Below the pieces are notes generated by a model that was given only the letters and a program-made list of their open reading frames with translations, made no database searches and was not told the DNA's origin. Below, piece after piece: positions 32,757 through 45,100 of a DNA stretch of 64,000 nt. Source of the stretch: Tubiluchus corallicola (lineage: Eukaryota; Priapulida; Priapulimorpha; Priapulimorphida; Tubiluchidae); NCBI GenBank assembly GCA_030141605.1, contig JAQGDQ010000690.1, positions 1 to 64,000 of the forward strand, read 5' to 3'. The translations under genes and the position numbers were made by a program. Each line of letters opens with the position of its first letter. Within the stretch, counting starts at the first letter, position 1.

Positions 32757-34532
32757 TCACAATAAGAAACAACAGTTCCTACTAGGGTGACGTTTGCGAT
32801 CCTGCAGTTCTCTGTTCTCATGCTGCTGCACAAACAATCTTAGAGTAGAAGGAAGCTTATTGTACTTTATATTGTGTCTGACAACGATTCTAGCACAGCA
32901 ACATTTCAGATTTAAATTAAACTTTCCAGATAATTCATCACCTAAAGCAAACAACACCGACAAATCATCATCGTCCGTTGCAGACAAACGCTTGTCATGA
33001 CCGCGAAGCTGATGCCAAACTTCATATGGACTTGGACCACCAAAAGACAACGCATCAACATGTAAACCACGCCTAACCAACAAAAGAAACATTTCAAAAA
33101 ACATCTTTCGCCCACTTGATAAAATTTTCATGTAAAAGTCCGTCATGTCCAACTGCTTAAATCCATCATAGTAACCCAAAGGTTCACAGAGTTCACCAAA
33201 TGCACTTCTGCCTTGATCGTTTGTGAAGTTAACGTCTACCTGTTCATTGCAGTCCAACAATAAAGGTAAAGTAAAAGTAGTAAGCAGGGCTTCCATAAAG
33301 TTACACGCGTGCCATTGACATGCAATCATGATTGGAGTGCACCTACGGGAATTAATCACATTAATACTAGCTCCTCGTTCAATTAATAAAGGTATATAGT
33401 CACGGTGAATGAAAAAAGTGCCAAACAAAGGAGATTCATTGATTTCGTTTAAGGCATTAACATTTGCTCCTCTGTCTAGCAGCAGTTCTACAATATCTTT
33501 AGAACTGTTTTCATATTTGCAAGCATAGTGTAACGCAGTGTTTCCAAATTCATCGGCTACATCTAAGTCAACAGCTTTTTCTATTAGTACGTTTGCTATT
33601 TCCTCATTGGAATAAACTGCAGTATGCAAAGGCAACTGACCGCTGTTGTCAACAAGGTTTGGGTCTGCACCGTTTTCAAGCAGCAATACAGCTATATCAA
33701 ATCTAACATTTTCTTTAGTAGCACTACAAGAATGTTCTTTCGAAATGACATGCAGGGGTGTAACACCTGCAATTTCACATGAACTTACATTAACAGTAGC
33801 ACCGTGCTTTAACAAGAATACTGCCATCTCCAAGTTCACATCCTCACAAGCAAAGTGCAGAGGTGAGTAACCCATTTTGTCAACAGCATCGAGATCTGCA
33901 CCATTTTGTATCAGTAGATTTGCCGCTTCATAATCACTGGTTCGACTAGCTTCGTGTAACGGAGTCAGTCCATTACAATTAGGAATGTTTGGATTAGCAC
34001 CATGGGCAAGAAGAAGCTTCATTAATGGTAGAAATTTATCAGCCGTATGGCAGAAGAGTGGCGTACGCATAGACTTCTCTTGGATATTAGGGTCAGCACC
34101 ATTTTTTAACAAAATTTCTACAATGTTTGGTACTTCTGCAACATGCAACTCACATGTTCCATCCCAGTTAATACTCTGAACATTTGCATCATGATCAATC
34201 AAATAACATACTACGTCCTCGTGACTGTGTGCACATGCCCAGTACAATGGTGTTGGCCCAGTGTTTTGTTTGACATTCACATTGGCACCATGGTCGACTA
34301 GCATTTTCACTATCTGAAGATTTCCACTTGTGCAAGCAGCATGCAGTGGACTGACACCACACATATCAACTCTGTTTGCATCCTCCCCGGACTGAAGATA
34401 CTGCCAAACCTCGTCTGCTTTACCAGACTTGCAAGTCTCATGAAGAGGAGATACATTTGTCTCTGCTTGCAATGCAGGTGAATTTCCTCCAATGCGAGGA
34501 AAGCAAATTGGGAGCGAAGGAACTCTTGGCAT
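32757..34532 (-). CDS. Ankyrin-repeat SOCS-box-like protein, paralogue 3 (mosaic)
   Basis: 591 codons. The first 310 or so residues are nearly identical to paralogues 1 and 2. From about residue 315 on it diverges sharply, with replaced stretches (EALLTTFTLPLLLDC, HDKRLSATDDDDLSVLF) and small balanced indels. The SOCS-like box is kept (LKCCCARIVVRHN, LPSTLRLFVQQHE), and it ends CCFLL, so a Cys again sits at position -4 (CFLL). Its 3' flank differs from the other two. This fits an older paralogue whose 5' two-thirds was overwritten by gene conversion or unequal exchange. Confidence 0.9.
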   Translation of the reverse strand: MPRVPSLPICFPRIGGNSPALQAETNVSPLHETCKSGKADEVWQYLQSGEDANRVDMCGVSPLHAACTSGNLQIVKMLVDHGANVNVKQNTGPTPLYWACAHSHEDVVCYLIDHDANVQSINWDGTCELHVAEVPNIVEILLKNGADPNIQEKSMRTPLFCHTADKFLPLMKLLLAHGANPNIPNCNGLTPLHEASRTSDYEAANLLIQNGADLDAVDKMGYSPLHFACEDVNLEMAVFLLKHGATVNVSSCEIAGVTPLHVISKEHSCSATKENVRFDIAVLLLENGADPNLVDNSGQLPLHTAVYSNEEIANVLIEKAVDLDVADEFGNTALHYACKYENSSKDIVELLLDRGANVNALNEINESPLFGTFFIHRDYIPLLIERGASINVINSRRCTPIMIACQWHACNFMEALLTTFTLPLLLDCNEQVDVNFTNDQGRSAFGELCEPLGYYDGFKQLDMTDFYMKILSSGRKMFFEMFLLLVRRGLHVDALSFGGPSPYEVWHQLRGHDKRLSATDDDDLSVLFALGDELSGKFNLNLKCCCARIVVRHNIKYNKLPSTLRLFVQQHENRELQDRKRHPSRNCCFLL

Positions 34533-34742
34533 TTTAAAATTGTAAATGATCTGAAAAGTTGAAGAATAATATCATATATAACAATGCCTGTTGGTTGTTT
34601 GTTGCTTAGTAGCACTGATAAACGCATTTTATGCTCTACGTCCCATGACAAGGAACAGCTTGTAGTTAGACATAGTTGATCTCAACTAGAAGACAAAATA
34701 AAAAAGTTACTCTGCATTTAAACTAGTTAGCTTACATATATA

Positions 34743-35354
34743 CAGTGTTTCCTCACTTGTCGCAGGTGTTCCGTTCCAGGCCCACCCGCGATAAGTGAAT
34801 TTCCGCAAAGTAGGGATGCTATACTTATTTTAGTAGTTATACATTATTTTAAGTCTTTGTAAACCCTCCCCACACTCTTATACATAACCCTTTCCCAGTC
34901 CCTTAATAACTTTTCCCATACTGTACATGTACCTGTTATAAAGCTTTCCATCAATCAGCCAATCGTGTGTTGTGTACAATTTCACGTCGGCAAGTAGCAT
35001 CTCAAGCGGGCGCAAGTACTACATTTCGTTTTTGGTGTATATTCATCCGCCAAATAAATAAACTATTTACTGTAAATGGTAATTTTTTATGATTTATAAT
35101 ATTCTTTTAATGTTAGAATTAATATTTTTAATATAATTTTATACATTTTCTGATTTTTTTATGCAAAATTCATCAAATCTATACTTTACTGTACAATACA
35201 TACTATGCATGTGCAAAAATACTTTAGATGGAGTACAGCATAAACCCACGAAACAGCGAAAATACCACGATAAACATTTTACATTAATATTTTTGAAAAC
35301 CCGCGAAACAGCGAGTCCATGATAAACGAACTTTGAAGTAGCGAGGGAACACTG
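34743..35354. mobile_element. MITE with CAGTGTTTCCTC ends (copy 2)
   Basis: 612 bp, with ends CAGTGTTTCCTC and, on the other strand, CAGTGTTCCCTC. TA precedes the left end and CA follows the right end. Homologous to 27511-28139 and at the equivalent position upstream of gene 3. Confidence 0.8.
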
Positions 35355-35849
35355 CATTCTACAAAATTAATCTTGTATCAGTATGGTCTGGTACGGGCCA
35401 CTATAGTCTGGTATCATGATGCTATGTGTTACGAAAGACACCAGAGATTGGCGTACGAGGTCCTGCACAGGTTACCTAGGGTCCCAGTACTTGGTACAGC
35501 TCTGTTTGAAGGTGCAATTTTAGTGCTGTTGACATATTTGTTCTTTTTTATTATTTGTCTTTGTGTTTTAACATTGTTTAAATAGTTATGCTATATGTTC
35601 TTCACTTATAGCCATACAACATAAAAAACTCCAGAGGAAAGAAACAAAATAAATTACACTGAAAAGAGCCATTGACAATTTCATAGACACAAAATTTGAT
35701 ACAGAAATTTTAACATCGTGCCCGTTATCAAATCCTGAAATGTATTAATAACTACTTAGTAGGGGCGATCATTAAATGTTCAAATTCAATTCAAATAAGA
35801 TTTTTAGTTCGATCAAACTAATTTGTTCAAACTATCAAAATTAAAGTTT

Positions 35850-36045
35850 TGCTCCGGGCAAAGATCCAGCAGCTTCAATTCTCTGATGATCGGAACTTCT
35901 AACACAGCAAATTTGCGATTCTGGTGATCGGGATTTTAACACAGCAAAGTCGCGATTCTGGTGATCGATGCTTCAACACAGCAAAGTCGCAATTCCGATG
36001 ATCGAAACTTTAACACAGCAAAGTCGAGATTTTGATGATCGGAAA
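35850..36045. repeat. Tandem repeat, about 38 bp unit
   Basis: Four to five degenerate copies of GATTCTGGTGATCG plus TTAACACAGCAAAGTCGC, running into the left arm of the following inverted repeat. Confidence 0.85.
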
Positions 36046-36372
36046 AGTATCTCGCAAATTCAGGATTCCTATCATTGGAAACAATATCCATATCCTGAAT
36101 GTAATTTTCACACATGGGTTAGGTTAGCTTGTCAAGCTAGGCTTTGAAAACAATCTGTAAGCATTGTAATTTTTGATAACAATGCAGTGAATGGATACAA
36201 CTGTTTTATGAAATTCATTGTGCATTTATTATAAATTATAACGTGATGCAGACTTTTTGTAATGCTACTCTCACTATTATTATAATTTATTATTTCATAC
36301 CTATGTGTGAAAATTACATTCAGGATATGGATATTGTTTCCAATGATAGGAATCCTGAATTTGCGAGATACT
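36046..36372. repeat. Perfect 70-bp inverted repeat (fold-back)
   Basis: 36046-36115 and 36303-36372 are exact reverse complements over 70 bp with a 187-bp AT-rich spacer. No target duplication is evident. An open frame starting at 36307 runs through the right arm but has no known motif. Confidence 0.95.
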
Positions 36373-37879
36373 CACCAAACGGTTTCTATTAACAACGGTT
36401 TTTGCTGCCATTATTCTTGGAGTAATTACTTCAAATTGCCATTAAAAAAACTTGTAATTATGCATACCCAAATCTTGTACTTTTGCACGGTGAGCAAAGT
36501 CAGCAGATGCTTTTCGGTTTCCAAAGCGTTTAAAAACGTTTATTGTAAACACGTACTGACACAGACTACGAACTTTGAGAGCAGCTATTTGACCTTCACG
36601 CAATCAATTTACGTTACTTCAACTAAAAATTTTAAGTTACTTATTATCATTACAACGCCCCCATTGCGTCAACTACACATTACATTACATCATTAATTGA
36701 TCAGGTTACTAAATATCTCCGCATAATAAATAAATACAAATACATTGACAGTAGGGCGAAAGTGCAGCAGGCTGAATATCAGAGATTTTGCCGCAATGAA
36801 TTCAATTTAAGTCTGTTTATTTCGCTAGTAAATGCACAAATATGTTTGCCAATAATTATAGGCAATGAAAATGTGTTTTCATAACAAAATCGTCCATAAG
36901 TCGGCAATTAAGATTTTCTAGTTATTCGTATATCATAAATCTCTATTTCCTTGAGAATCATTTTGATACCAACCTGATACACGTTGAAGTGTGGTGCAAA
37001 CTAAACAATGAAAAACTCAGAAGAAAACCATACGATTGTGTAAACATTAGTTCAGAATAAAGAATGCAATAAAATATTGAAAACTACGATAGCTTTTGGG
37101 TTTGGAAATTTTACCGATCAAATCCAAACAATAACCTAGCATACAAGCACTTTTGCCTCATCTCTGTGTAAGTATACTCCATAAGCTTCGGGAGCTATAA
37201 TTTAAGCGTGCAATGTTTTTCAATGCCTCTCAACAAGCTCACACTCAAGCTGAAAGCGTTCTGCTGGTCGTGCTTTGCTACTACAGTATTAGGCTCTTTT
37301 TACTATGAATAAATTTCAAGTTCACATCAATTCTTAGCTTTACATTAGATATTTAGACCTTGCTTACACTTACAGTGAGCCCAGGTGTTACAAGATATTG
37401 CTTATTGCGATGTTATTGTACGGCCCCTTGATTTTACTTGTCCTGTATAACGAGGGCAGGTTCAAAAACAGTGGGTCAACAAACACCAAGTGTAAAACAA
37501 ATCAGTCTGTGCTGCTGTGGTTAATTTACTGGTGCTGACGATGGTAATGATGACAATGATGATGAAAATTGTGATTAATGGAGCTGTTACTATAGCTAAT
37601 AATGAAGATAAGTAAATTGAGATGATTACGATAATGTTAATAAGAACTTTAGAAGATTTTTTGTAAAGTCACACTAATCATTGTGTAGTTTAACTCTAGA
37701 AAATGGGCAAATGAGATGCACAGTTAACCAAGCACCCATCATGGCAAAGCCAGTCTACCCATCAAGCACCACCAAATGAAGGTGAGCATGTTTGCAGATC
37801 GCTATCAGCAGAAGATACTGTCAGTGGCTTGCAGGTTGTTGCAAAAAAGACGGTATGTTGAAAAAGTGATGAAGATATG
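36373..37879. other. Intergenic stretch with repeat fragments
   Basis: It holds a piece of the 43.6-kb dispersed repeat (36890-36990, AAAATCGTCCATAAGTCGGC) and an end of the TTA-family MITE (37022-37110). The rest has no recognised feature. Confidence 0.5.
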
Positions 37880-38240
37880 GAGTAAGCATTCTCTGCCAGA
37901 AACGAATTCGAATGGAAACGAATCTGTGCCTTTCAAATTCGAATTGAACCGAATTTCAGTAATTTGAAACTGAATTGAACTCCAAGTAAATTTGAAAGAC
38001 TTTTGAACAAATTTTTGAACCACTAATAAAAAGTGATCTTACAAAGATCATGCATAATGCTTGATTTTGTTCTACAGTAAAACCACTATTTGTTTATTAA
38101 AAATTTTGCAAACAAACTGCAGCTAAATTTTGCTAATAAAGAACACAGAAGTGCTGAATAACTTAAATCTATAATTTTACGTTCAAAATGAATTTGAACT
38201 AAAAACACATTCAAACTCAATCTTTTAATTCTCATTCCAA
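37880..38240. mobile_element. Old copy of the AGGGGTGAGCAT MITE
   Basis: Same orientation as 29014-29394, sharing AGCATTCTCTGCCAGAAA, GATTTTGTTCTACAGTAAA and GAAGTGCTGAAT. Terminal repeats are degraded. Confidence 0.7.
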
Positions 38241-39093
38241 ATGAAGACGCATTTTTGTGCCATTGCAGATATATATTGCTTTTTAATGTAATATTCTTTG
38301 TGATATCTGTATGTTAGTGTTGTATAAAAGATTTTACTTTTTTCAAATAATAATTGCTATACATAAGTTTGCAAATTACTCCTCTTTTGTTTTTTAGTTT
38401 TTCAAAAATTTTCATATATGGGGCATGAAATGTCATAATTGTTCTTTCAGGCTTGTGTATACGTTTGTTTGTCATTACTTCACTCTGCTTTATTGTCACA
38501 AAATCCTTTTTGGTTGAAAATCCTAATCTCATGCCGATAATGGATCAATATTGTAAAGGAGAATTATTTGTGGCAAGTATTATTTCAGAGGTTGAAGTAC
38601 ATTGCTCACAAGGGGAATGGCAATTATTTGGTGATAACATCATGCAATTATGCAGAGTAAATATCATTTTGTCATAAGTCATAAATCATTTATTTCTACT
38701 ACATCTTGTTTTCCTTTGACAATACTACTTAGGAATACATGTGTTAATTTGAAATTTAACTTTAGTTTCTATAACGAATTTTAATCATCAGTCTGCCAAA
38801 GTACTTGGTTTTTCAACAACAAGATTTGAAATGGCTGAGGAGCGGTCGCGGTCGTTCGCCCGCACGAAATGACCGACCCAAAGAGTCAGACAACCAAAGA
38901 GAAAACACGACTGTCTAACATCAATAGTTTTGCAACAGTATCATGGCGTCATGCCGTGAAATTTATACATTTCGTTTATTTTGAAGTTTTTGTCTTGTTC
39001 TTGTGTGTTGTCGCTTCAGTAATGATTTAATGTCGTTAAGCTGTTAGTGAAATCTGCTTCTAATACCAAAAATTGGATTTATCTGAATTCACA
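38241..39093 (+). other. Upstream region of XRN2, possible 5'UTR with short upstream ORFs
   Basis: A GC-richer patch at 38825-38875 and two short ATG frames, 38831-38872 (14 codons including the stop) and 38942-38983, precede the XRN2 ATG. There is no TATA box at a convincing place. Whether they are in the transcript is unknown. Confidence 0.35.
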
Positions 39094-39168
39094 ATGGGAG
39101 TTCCAGCATTCTTTGCTTGGTTGAGCAAAAAATATCCATCCATAGTCGTTCATTGCATTGAGGAGAAG
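39094..39168 (+). CDS. XRN2: XRN2 exon 1
   Basis: 25 codons from ATG; ends HCIEEK at phase 0. The donor AAG|GTTTTT is weak, but the next exon continues exactly where human XRN2 does (VNCVEEK|PKECNG). Confidence 0.93.
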
Positions 39169-42100
39169 GTTTTTCATTTTAATTTCTATTTATTTGTTTC
39201 CTTCTGGCCTCCCATAGACAGTAGCACTTGTAGTCCAGTCAGACTCGATTTTTGTTGCAAGCAGCAGAGCTGGGGTTGCTTAGGTCGCTTCTGCACACCC
39301 AAACTCTTAATTGAAATCATTGAAGGTGGAGCTAAGCGAGCTTTGTGCTTTTGAGAGTGTTTAATTCCGCGATTTTTTCTGTTAAAAATAGATTTTTTTA
39401 TTTTTTTGTATTTAAAGTTATTCTTTTGGTTATTCGCTATGCTTAAACTAAGTTTGCGGAATTATCAGAGATTTATCGTTCAGAAACGCCGTTCCAATCA
39501 GCAGATTAATATCCATTTCTTCTCTATTATCTTAGAAGAAAGTGGGTTTATGTAAAGCATATGAGAAACCTTTGTATCCAAGCAGCGTTAACAGGACAAA
39601 AAGTTTTCCAATGCGCAAATGTAGTGCCATATTGCTTGATTTCACCACAATGACGGCTACATTTGTTATGAGATTATTGTTGTTTTTCCAAAAAATAACT
39701 GCAAATGGTACTAGTAATGCAATCAGTTTACATCATCAGCTGAAATTAATCGATGATCTGAAGGAAAAGCCCAAATCGATTAATTCAATTAATCAGTCCC
39801 ATCGCTAGTGTTGCGATTGATTCTTGCGAGTCTAAGATCAATTGTCCAGTCGCCTGTTAGTTTTTTGTTATTACTCAGGTGGTGATGGCAGTGATATGTC
39901 ATTTGTTGCTAAAAATTGACAGAAGAACCCACTATTAGGTTTTTCTTTTGGATTAACCTGTACAATTTCAAGAACTGAAAATTAACTCCCGAGTTGTCTT
40001 TTTGCAATTTCAGCCCAAGGTTGTAGATGGCGTTGTCATCCCCGTCGACGCGAGCCAGCCAAATCCCAACGAAGTGGAATTTGACAATCTCTACCTGGAC
40101 ATGAACGGGATAATTCATCCCTGCTGTCATCCGGAAAACAAGTAATGGTATTCTATTAGACTCTAACCTTAAATGGTGTGGACAGGAAATAATGATCATG
40201 TTGTGACACAACTTCCTTATCTGAATAATTGTTAGGTAAAGCTGCTGCAAGTGATGGGGCGATTAATAGGTTAGTCAGATTAATCGAGATTACAGCCACT
40301 TTTATATCGATATAATCGGCAGTAATTCTGTTAATCTAGATTAGTCGAGAGTAAGAAATAAAACCTGTTACTCACTCATTAACAGAGAAGAGTTTTAGCA
40401 CAAATAAATGGAATTCTTGCATTTTTTCTTCGTTTTTCTCACCTTACACAATGCACACAATTGCCAACCGCAGTGTTGCAAACTATGGCTTCTTATTCGT
40501 TTTCAAATCATGTGTGTAGTGACATAGTAATAGAGAAGCTAACGAATGTACGTGTCTATAAAAATAGTTTGTGAGTACGAAAATGGCAGACAGCAACGAA
40601 AGCCACGAAAAAGTTTGTAGGCTAGATTTCTGCGCAGCAATGTTTCCAAAATATGACTAAAACACTAAAAAATTACAGCAAAAGATTAATCGTGACATTA
40701 AATTACAAGAACAAGATTGTATTCGAATTAGAAAATTTCAAAGTCGCTCATCGCTAGTCGCTGCTAGTTGCACTGCATACCCTGAAGGGAATGCCTCAGC
40801 TCGGGGCTGAAATTATGATGGCCAATTTTATCAACACTTCGCTGACACATTTTGCACGTCAGAATTAAACTGTTTTTGCATGTCGTTTTTTTGACTACAT
40901 TTGTCTGGTATTGAGAGCATGCTCTTGTATTTTAGACCGGCACCAAAGAATGAAGATGAGATGATGGTGCTTATATTTGAATATATTGATAGAATCATGA
41001 GCATATGTCGACCAAGGCGGTTGTTATATATGGCCATTGATGGAGTGGTAAGTAATATAGCCGTGCTGTAAAAATTTTGCTTGAAAATGCCTGAAAGGAA
41101 GACAGTACGATCTTACTACCCCATTTTCAAATTTGGTAAAAAGTATACAAAGTAAACATTTGCACTCAATTTATACTACAAAAGCATTTCTGATAATTGA
41201 ATAGGTTAAAAACTTAATTAAAGGCGGGTGAGCCCATCTGTTGATGCCATTGCAAACTAACATAATTTTCAACAGCAAACATATTCCACGCGCGTGTTGC
41301 TCGTGTTTGCGAAAGCGAAAATTGAAATACAGTGCTACTGTTAGAGATTCAGTGCGTTGTACTAAAAATAGGCAAGCTTGAAGATAAAAATTCAAATTTT
41401 AAATTTACCTCTGTGCTCATTGTGAAATTATGTTTGTATGGTAACATTTCTTTCACTTAAGTCGTTTTTAATGTTTGCTTTTAATATTTTAAAGAGTGTA
41501 TTTTCTTGACCTGCACTTTAAGATTGGGCCCAGTTTTGCTGTAAACGAAAACAGACAATTGTGTAGACATTATTTCAAAATAAAGTATGTTCCAAAATAT
41601 TTAAAACTGCAACTCATATAGTTGAATTTTGTTAGCTTTCAAAGCTATGTGCAGCTCACGTGTGGCTCAGAGTGGTAATGGCACCTTTTTGTCAAATTTC
41701 CCTGGCCGACAAATAGGCGCAGTACCATGATAAGCATGTTCGTGAACTGCAGTGTTCGTCTGTGATGTCAGTGTTGATTATCGTGACATCGCATTAACGT
41801 CTTATAGCAACTTTCTCTACGCAAACGTGCTTGGCGTACAGGGAAGATGCCTACCATTGCACAAACTGTGGTTAGTTTGTGACATAAGCATTAGTGTGTA
41901 CTAATGTGTAGGCTATTGTATGCATCGTAAGCCATCAGAAAAGCAAAACATATCCATACTTTAGGTTTAAAAGTTGCTTGTGCATTTTCTTGTTAAAATT
42001 TGCCATTTCACAAGCTTATATGTAAACAACGTAATCAGCCTACTACAAATTAACCACCTTGTGTTTTTAAACGTTTTGACTGCTAGCAGAAACTGTGTTA

Positions 42101-45100
42101 AGTGAACTATTGCTCACTGCACTGATTGTTACGTATCTACAAAACACTACATAGCTGCGGGTTGAATTACTTCCCGCAGTCAAGCAGTCAAGCGCATGCT
42201 AATTTGCTAAATATCATTGACTCACATTATCAGGATATGTATGCACTTTGGCGATATGCATATCGTAATGAAACATGTCAAGATGCATTGATACAGTGAT
42301 GTATCGTTACAGGTTTACTATACGTAGTTGTTGTTCATAGAAAGAACAAGAAATAGTTTGAATTAATTGTTCTTAGTGATAATTAGTGCCACTTAAGTAA
42401 TCGTTGACCATAGTAATTTGTTTTTTTTGAGACAAATCTGCCAAGTGTTGCACTTCAAAGAAGATTTCAACTTCGTGACTTTTACTGTTATTTCAAATTC
42501 ATGATTTAGGCACCAAGAGCGAAGATGAATCAGCAGAGATCCAGACGGTTCCGTGCTGCGCAAGAGAGTTAGTAAGTTGCTGTAATGTTCGTTTTCTTCT
42601 TTTATTTCCTGCACTAGCAGCAGGACACTGCACAGCTTGTGCTGTACCAAGCGGGCGAGCAATGAATTAGTGTGTACGATCATGCAAGTGTACACCAGAC
42701 TAAACTACTCAATAGACTAAGTTGGAGTGCCTGGAAAGGGTGTGCTTTTCTTAATTTTACCCAATTAAATCACTTATCTAACTGAACAATACCTAATTTG
42801 TAATCGTTTAGTTATGTCTGTGCTTGCACAATAGCAGAAAACTCATATGTCTTATAACAGCTATTTTGAGTGGGTCAGACTTGAAGGAGTTAAGTAACTA
42901 TCTCTTTAGTCCCAAACTTTATTTAAAGGACAAGGAAAGGGGTACCTGAAGTTGGGCTCAAAAAATCGGCTTAAAAAATTATATTACTTTATAGCAGTTT
43001 TATGCGTATATCTTACTCGCATTGAAAGGAATTTTAGTTTGTCTTCATTTTAAATCTCCCGCAATACTGTTCCGAAGTCGCCATTATATGACGTCATGTG
43101 CCAAACGTAAATCAAGGGAAGAAAAGGCAATGTTAAATTATGTCCCAAAAAACTTTACATGCAAATCTATATTACTTAGATTTTCGCTTACTAGCTAGAG
43201 AGACTTATGTAACTAGAAAAGAAAATGTTTTCACCAATTGGTAAAATGTCGCTGACTCACCCACCAGGGTGTACCACTCACTAACCAAAAAGCGTATTTT
43301 TAAACTTATTGACAAGATACAGTAATTTAAAATTTTACTCAGTTAGTGACGTGTGCGCTATGAATACTCTGATTATTTTTTCAAACTTTACACAATCTTA
43401 TCTAAACTTACTTTAAATGACTTGTCATTAAAATGGCTGCGTCTAATGGTCATCGCGGCAGTTTAAATTTACATGCTTTATACAGCGTGACTGCCAATTG
43501 AACTCCTGTATGCAAAAAGACAATATGAAAGTGATATAAAATGATATATATTATGATAATATGATATATGAAAATGATATATAATAACCCAATATACATG
43601 GTATGTCTGCTTGCATAGCAAAATCGTCCATAAGTCGGCAGTTAAGCTTTTCTAGTTATTCTCATATCCTAAATCTTCATTTCATGAGCATCATTTTGAT
43701 ACCAAGCTCATCGCTTTTGTTATTTCTAAGCTGAGATAATCCACGTTGAAGTTGAGGTGCAGGCTGCACACTGAAAAACAACCTTGAAAAAATCACTGTT
43801 AAAGTTAGCCATTGTTTTTCGTCTCATTTCTACAAAACACTTAGTAACCGCGCTAATGTTAGTTGCTACGAACTTTGCTAGAACACATTGAAGTTATGTT
43901 TAAATCCTTGATGAAGATCTGGGCTTGGCAACAGAAAAACCCGAAGCAAAATGACTGCTTTCACGAGTTGCTATCGGAGTTTGAAAACACAAGATGTTTC
44001 GATTGCACTACTAGTTTCTAGCAAGAATTAGAATTTTAGTACTTTTTGGATATTTTCCTGATAATTTGATGCTAGAATATAAAAGTCCAATATATTTAGC
44101 ATTTGTTTTTATAGAAAACAAGATATTGAGATTTGACCGAGTTTTTGTTTCATTCTACCTTGAGGCGTACAACGTAGTTTTAATTATGCCGACTTGTGGA
44201 CGGTTTTGATTTGCAAGCACACAGATGCCACTTGTACATATAGTGTCATTCTACAAGCTTCTTTGTTTAGTGAGAAATCAGCTGACGTTAACAGAATTCG
44301 GACGGAGTTATTAGCAAAAGGCGCAGAGTTGCCACCCGAGAAAGATCCCTCCGAGCATTTTGACAGTAACTGTATCACGCCGGTAGGTGTAGTTTAAAGT
44401 GACACCAATTATCCTTCTTTCTAATTTATAGATGTCAGCACGTGTAACGTAACTTCAGCGGTAGGTTCTACGCATTTGATTTTAAATGTTTTAAAAGTGT
44501 CATTACTATAATTTTCCATTGTCGCTTGAATACAGTAGGTGCTACTTAATAGACTCACTTTGGGATGGAAGTGTTTTAACCCAGTTAATTGACTGATTCT
44601 ATTAGCCAATGGATGTAGTGTTACTACCATATAAAGTTTAGCTTCCGTAAATTCTTGTTCAGCGAAGTCAATTGCACCAGATGAGCAGGTGACAGATTCA
44701 AAGCAATAACACTAAGCTAGTTTGTTGGCACATGATAAACAAAAGTGTTTACAAACAAAGCTGTACTTAACATGACTGTTTCTACGTGCACTATAGTACA
44801 CAAAAGCAGAGTAAAGATGACATAAAAGTAGTAAAGACTGTCATCACACACAAGTGTCTTATTTTAAGACACGAAGGAAAAAAATTAAGTCGATTATGCG
44901 AAGTTATTTGAGTCAATTACTGAGAGTTTTTATGTACAATGGAATAGAAGCAGCCCGTTCCAGACATTTTTGAGTCAATTAGGCGACTATGTCCAATAAG
45001 CGGCGCCTCCTGTAGTAAGAAAAACAATCGTTTTATTTTTGCCCTGCTTTAATAGTTACTCATATCTTAAGTTTGTCATCAATAGGGCACCCCTTTTATG

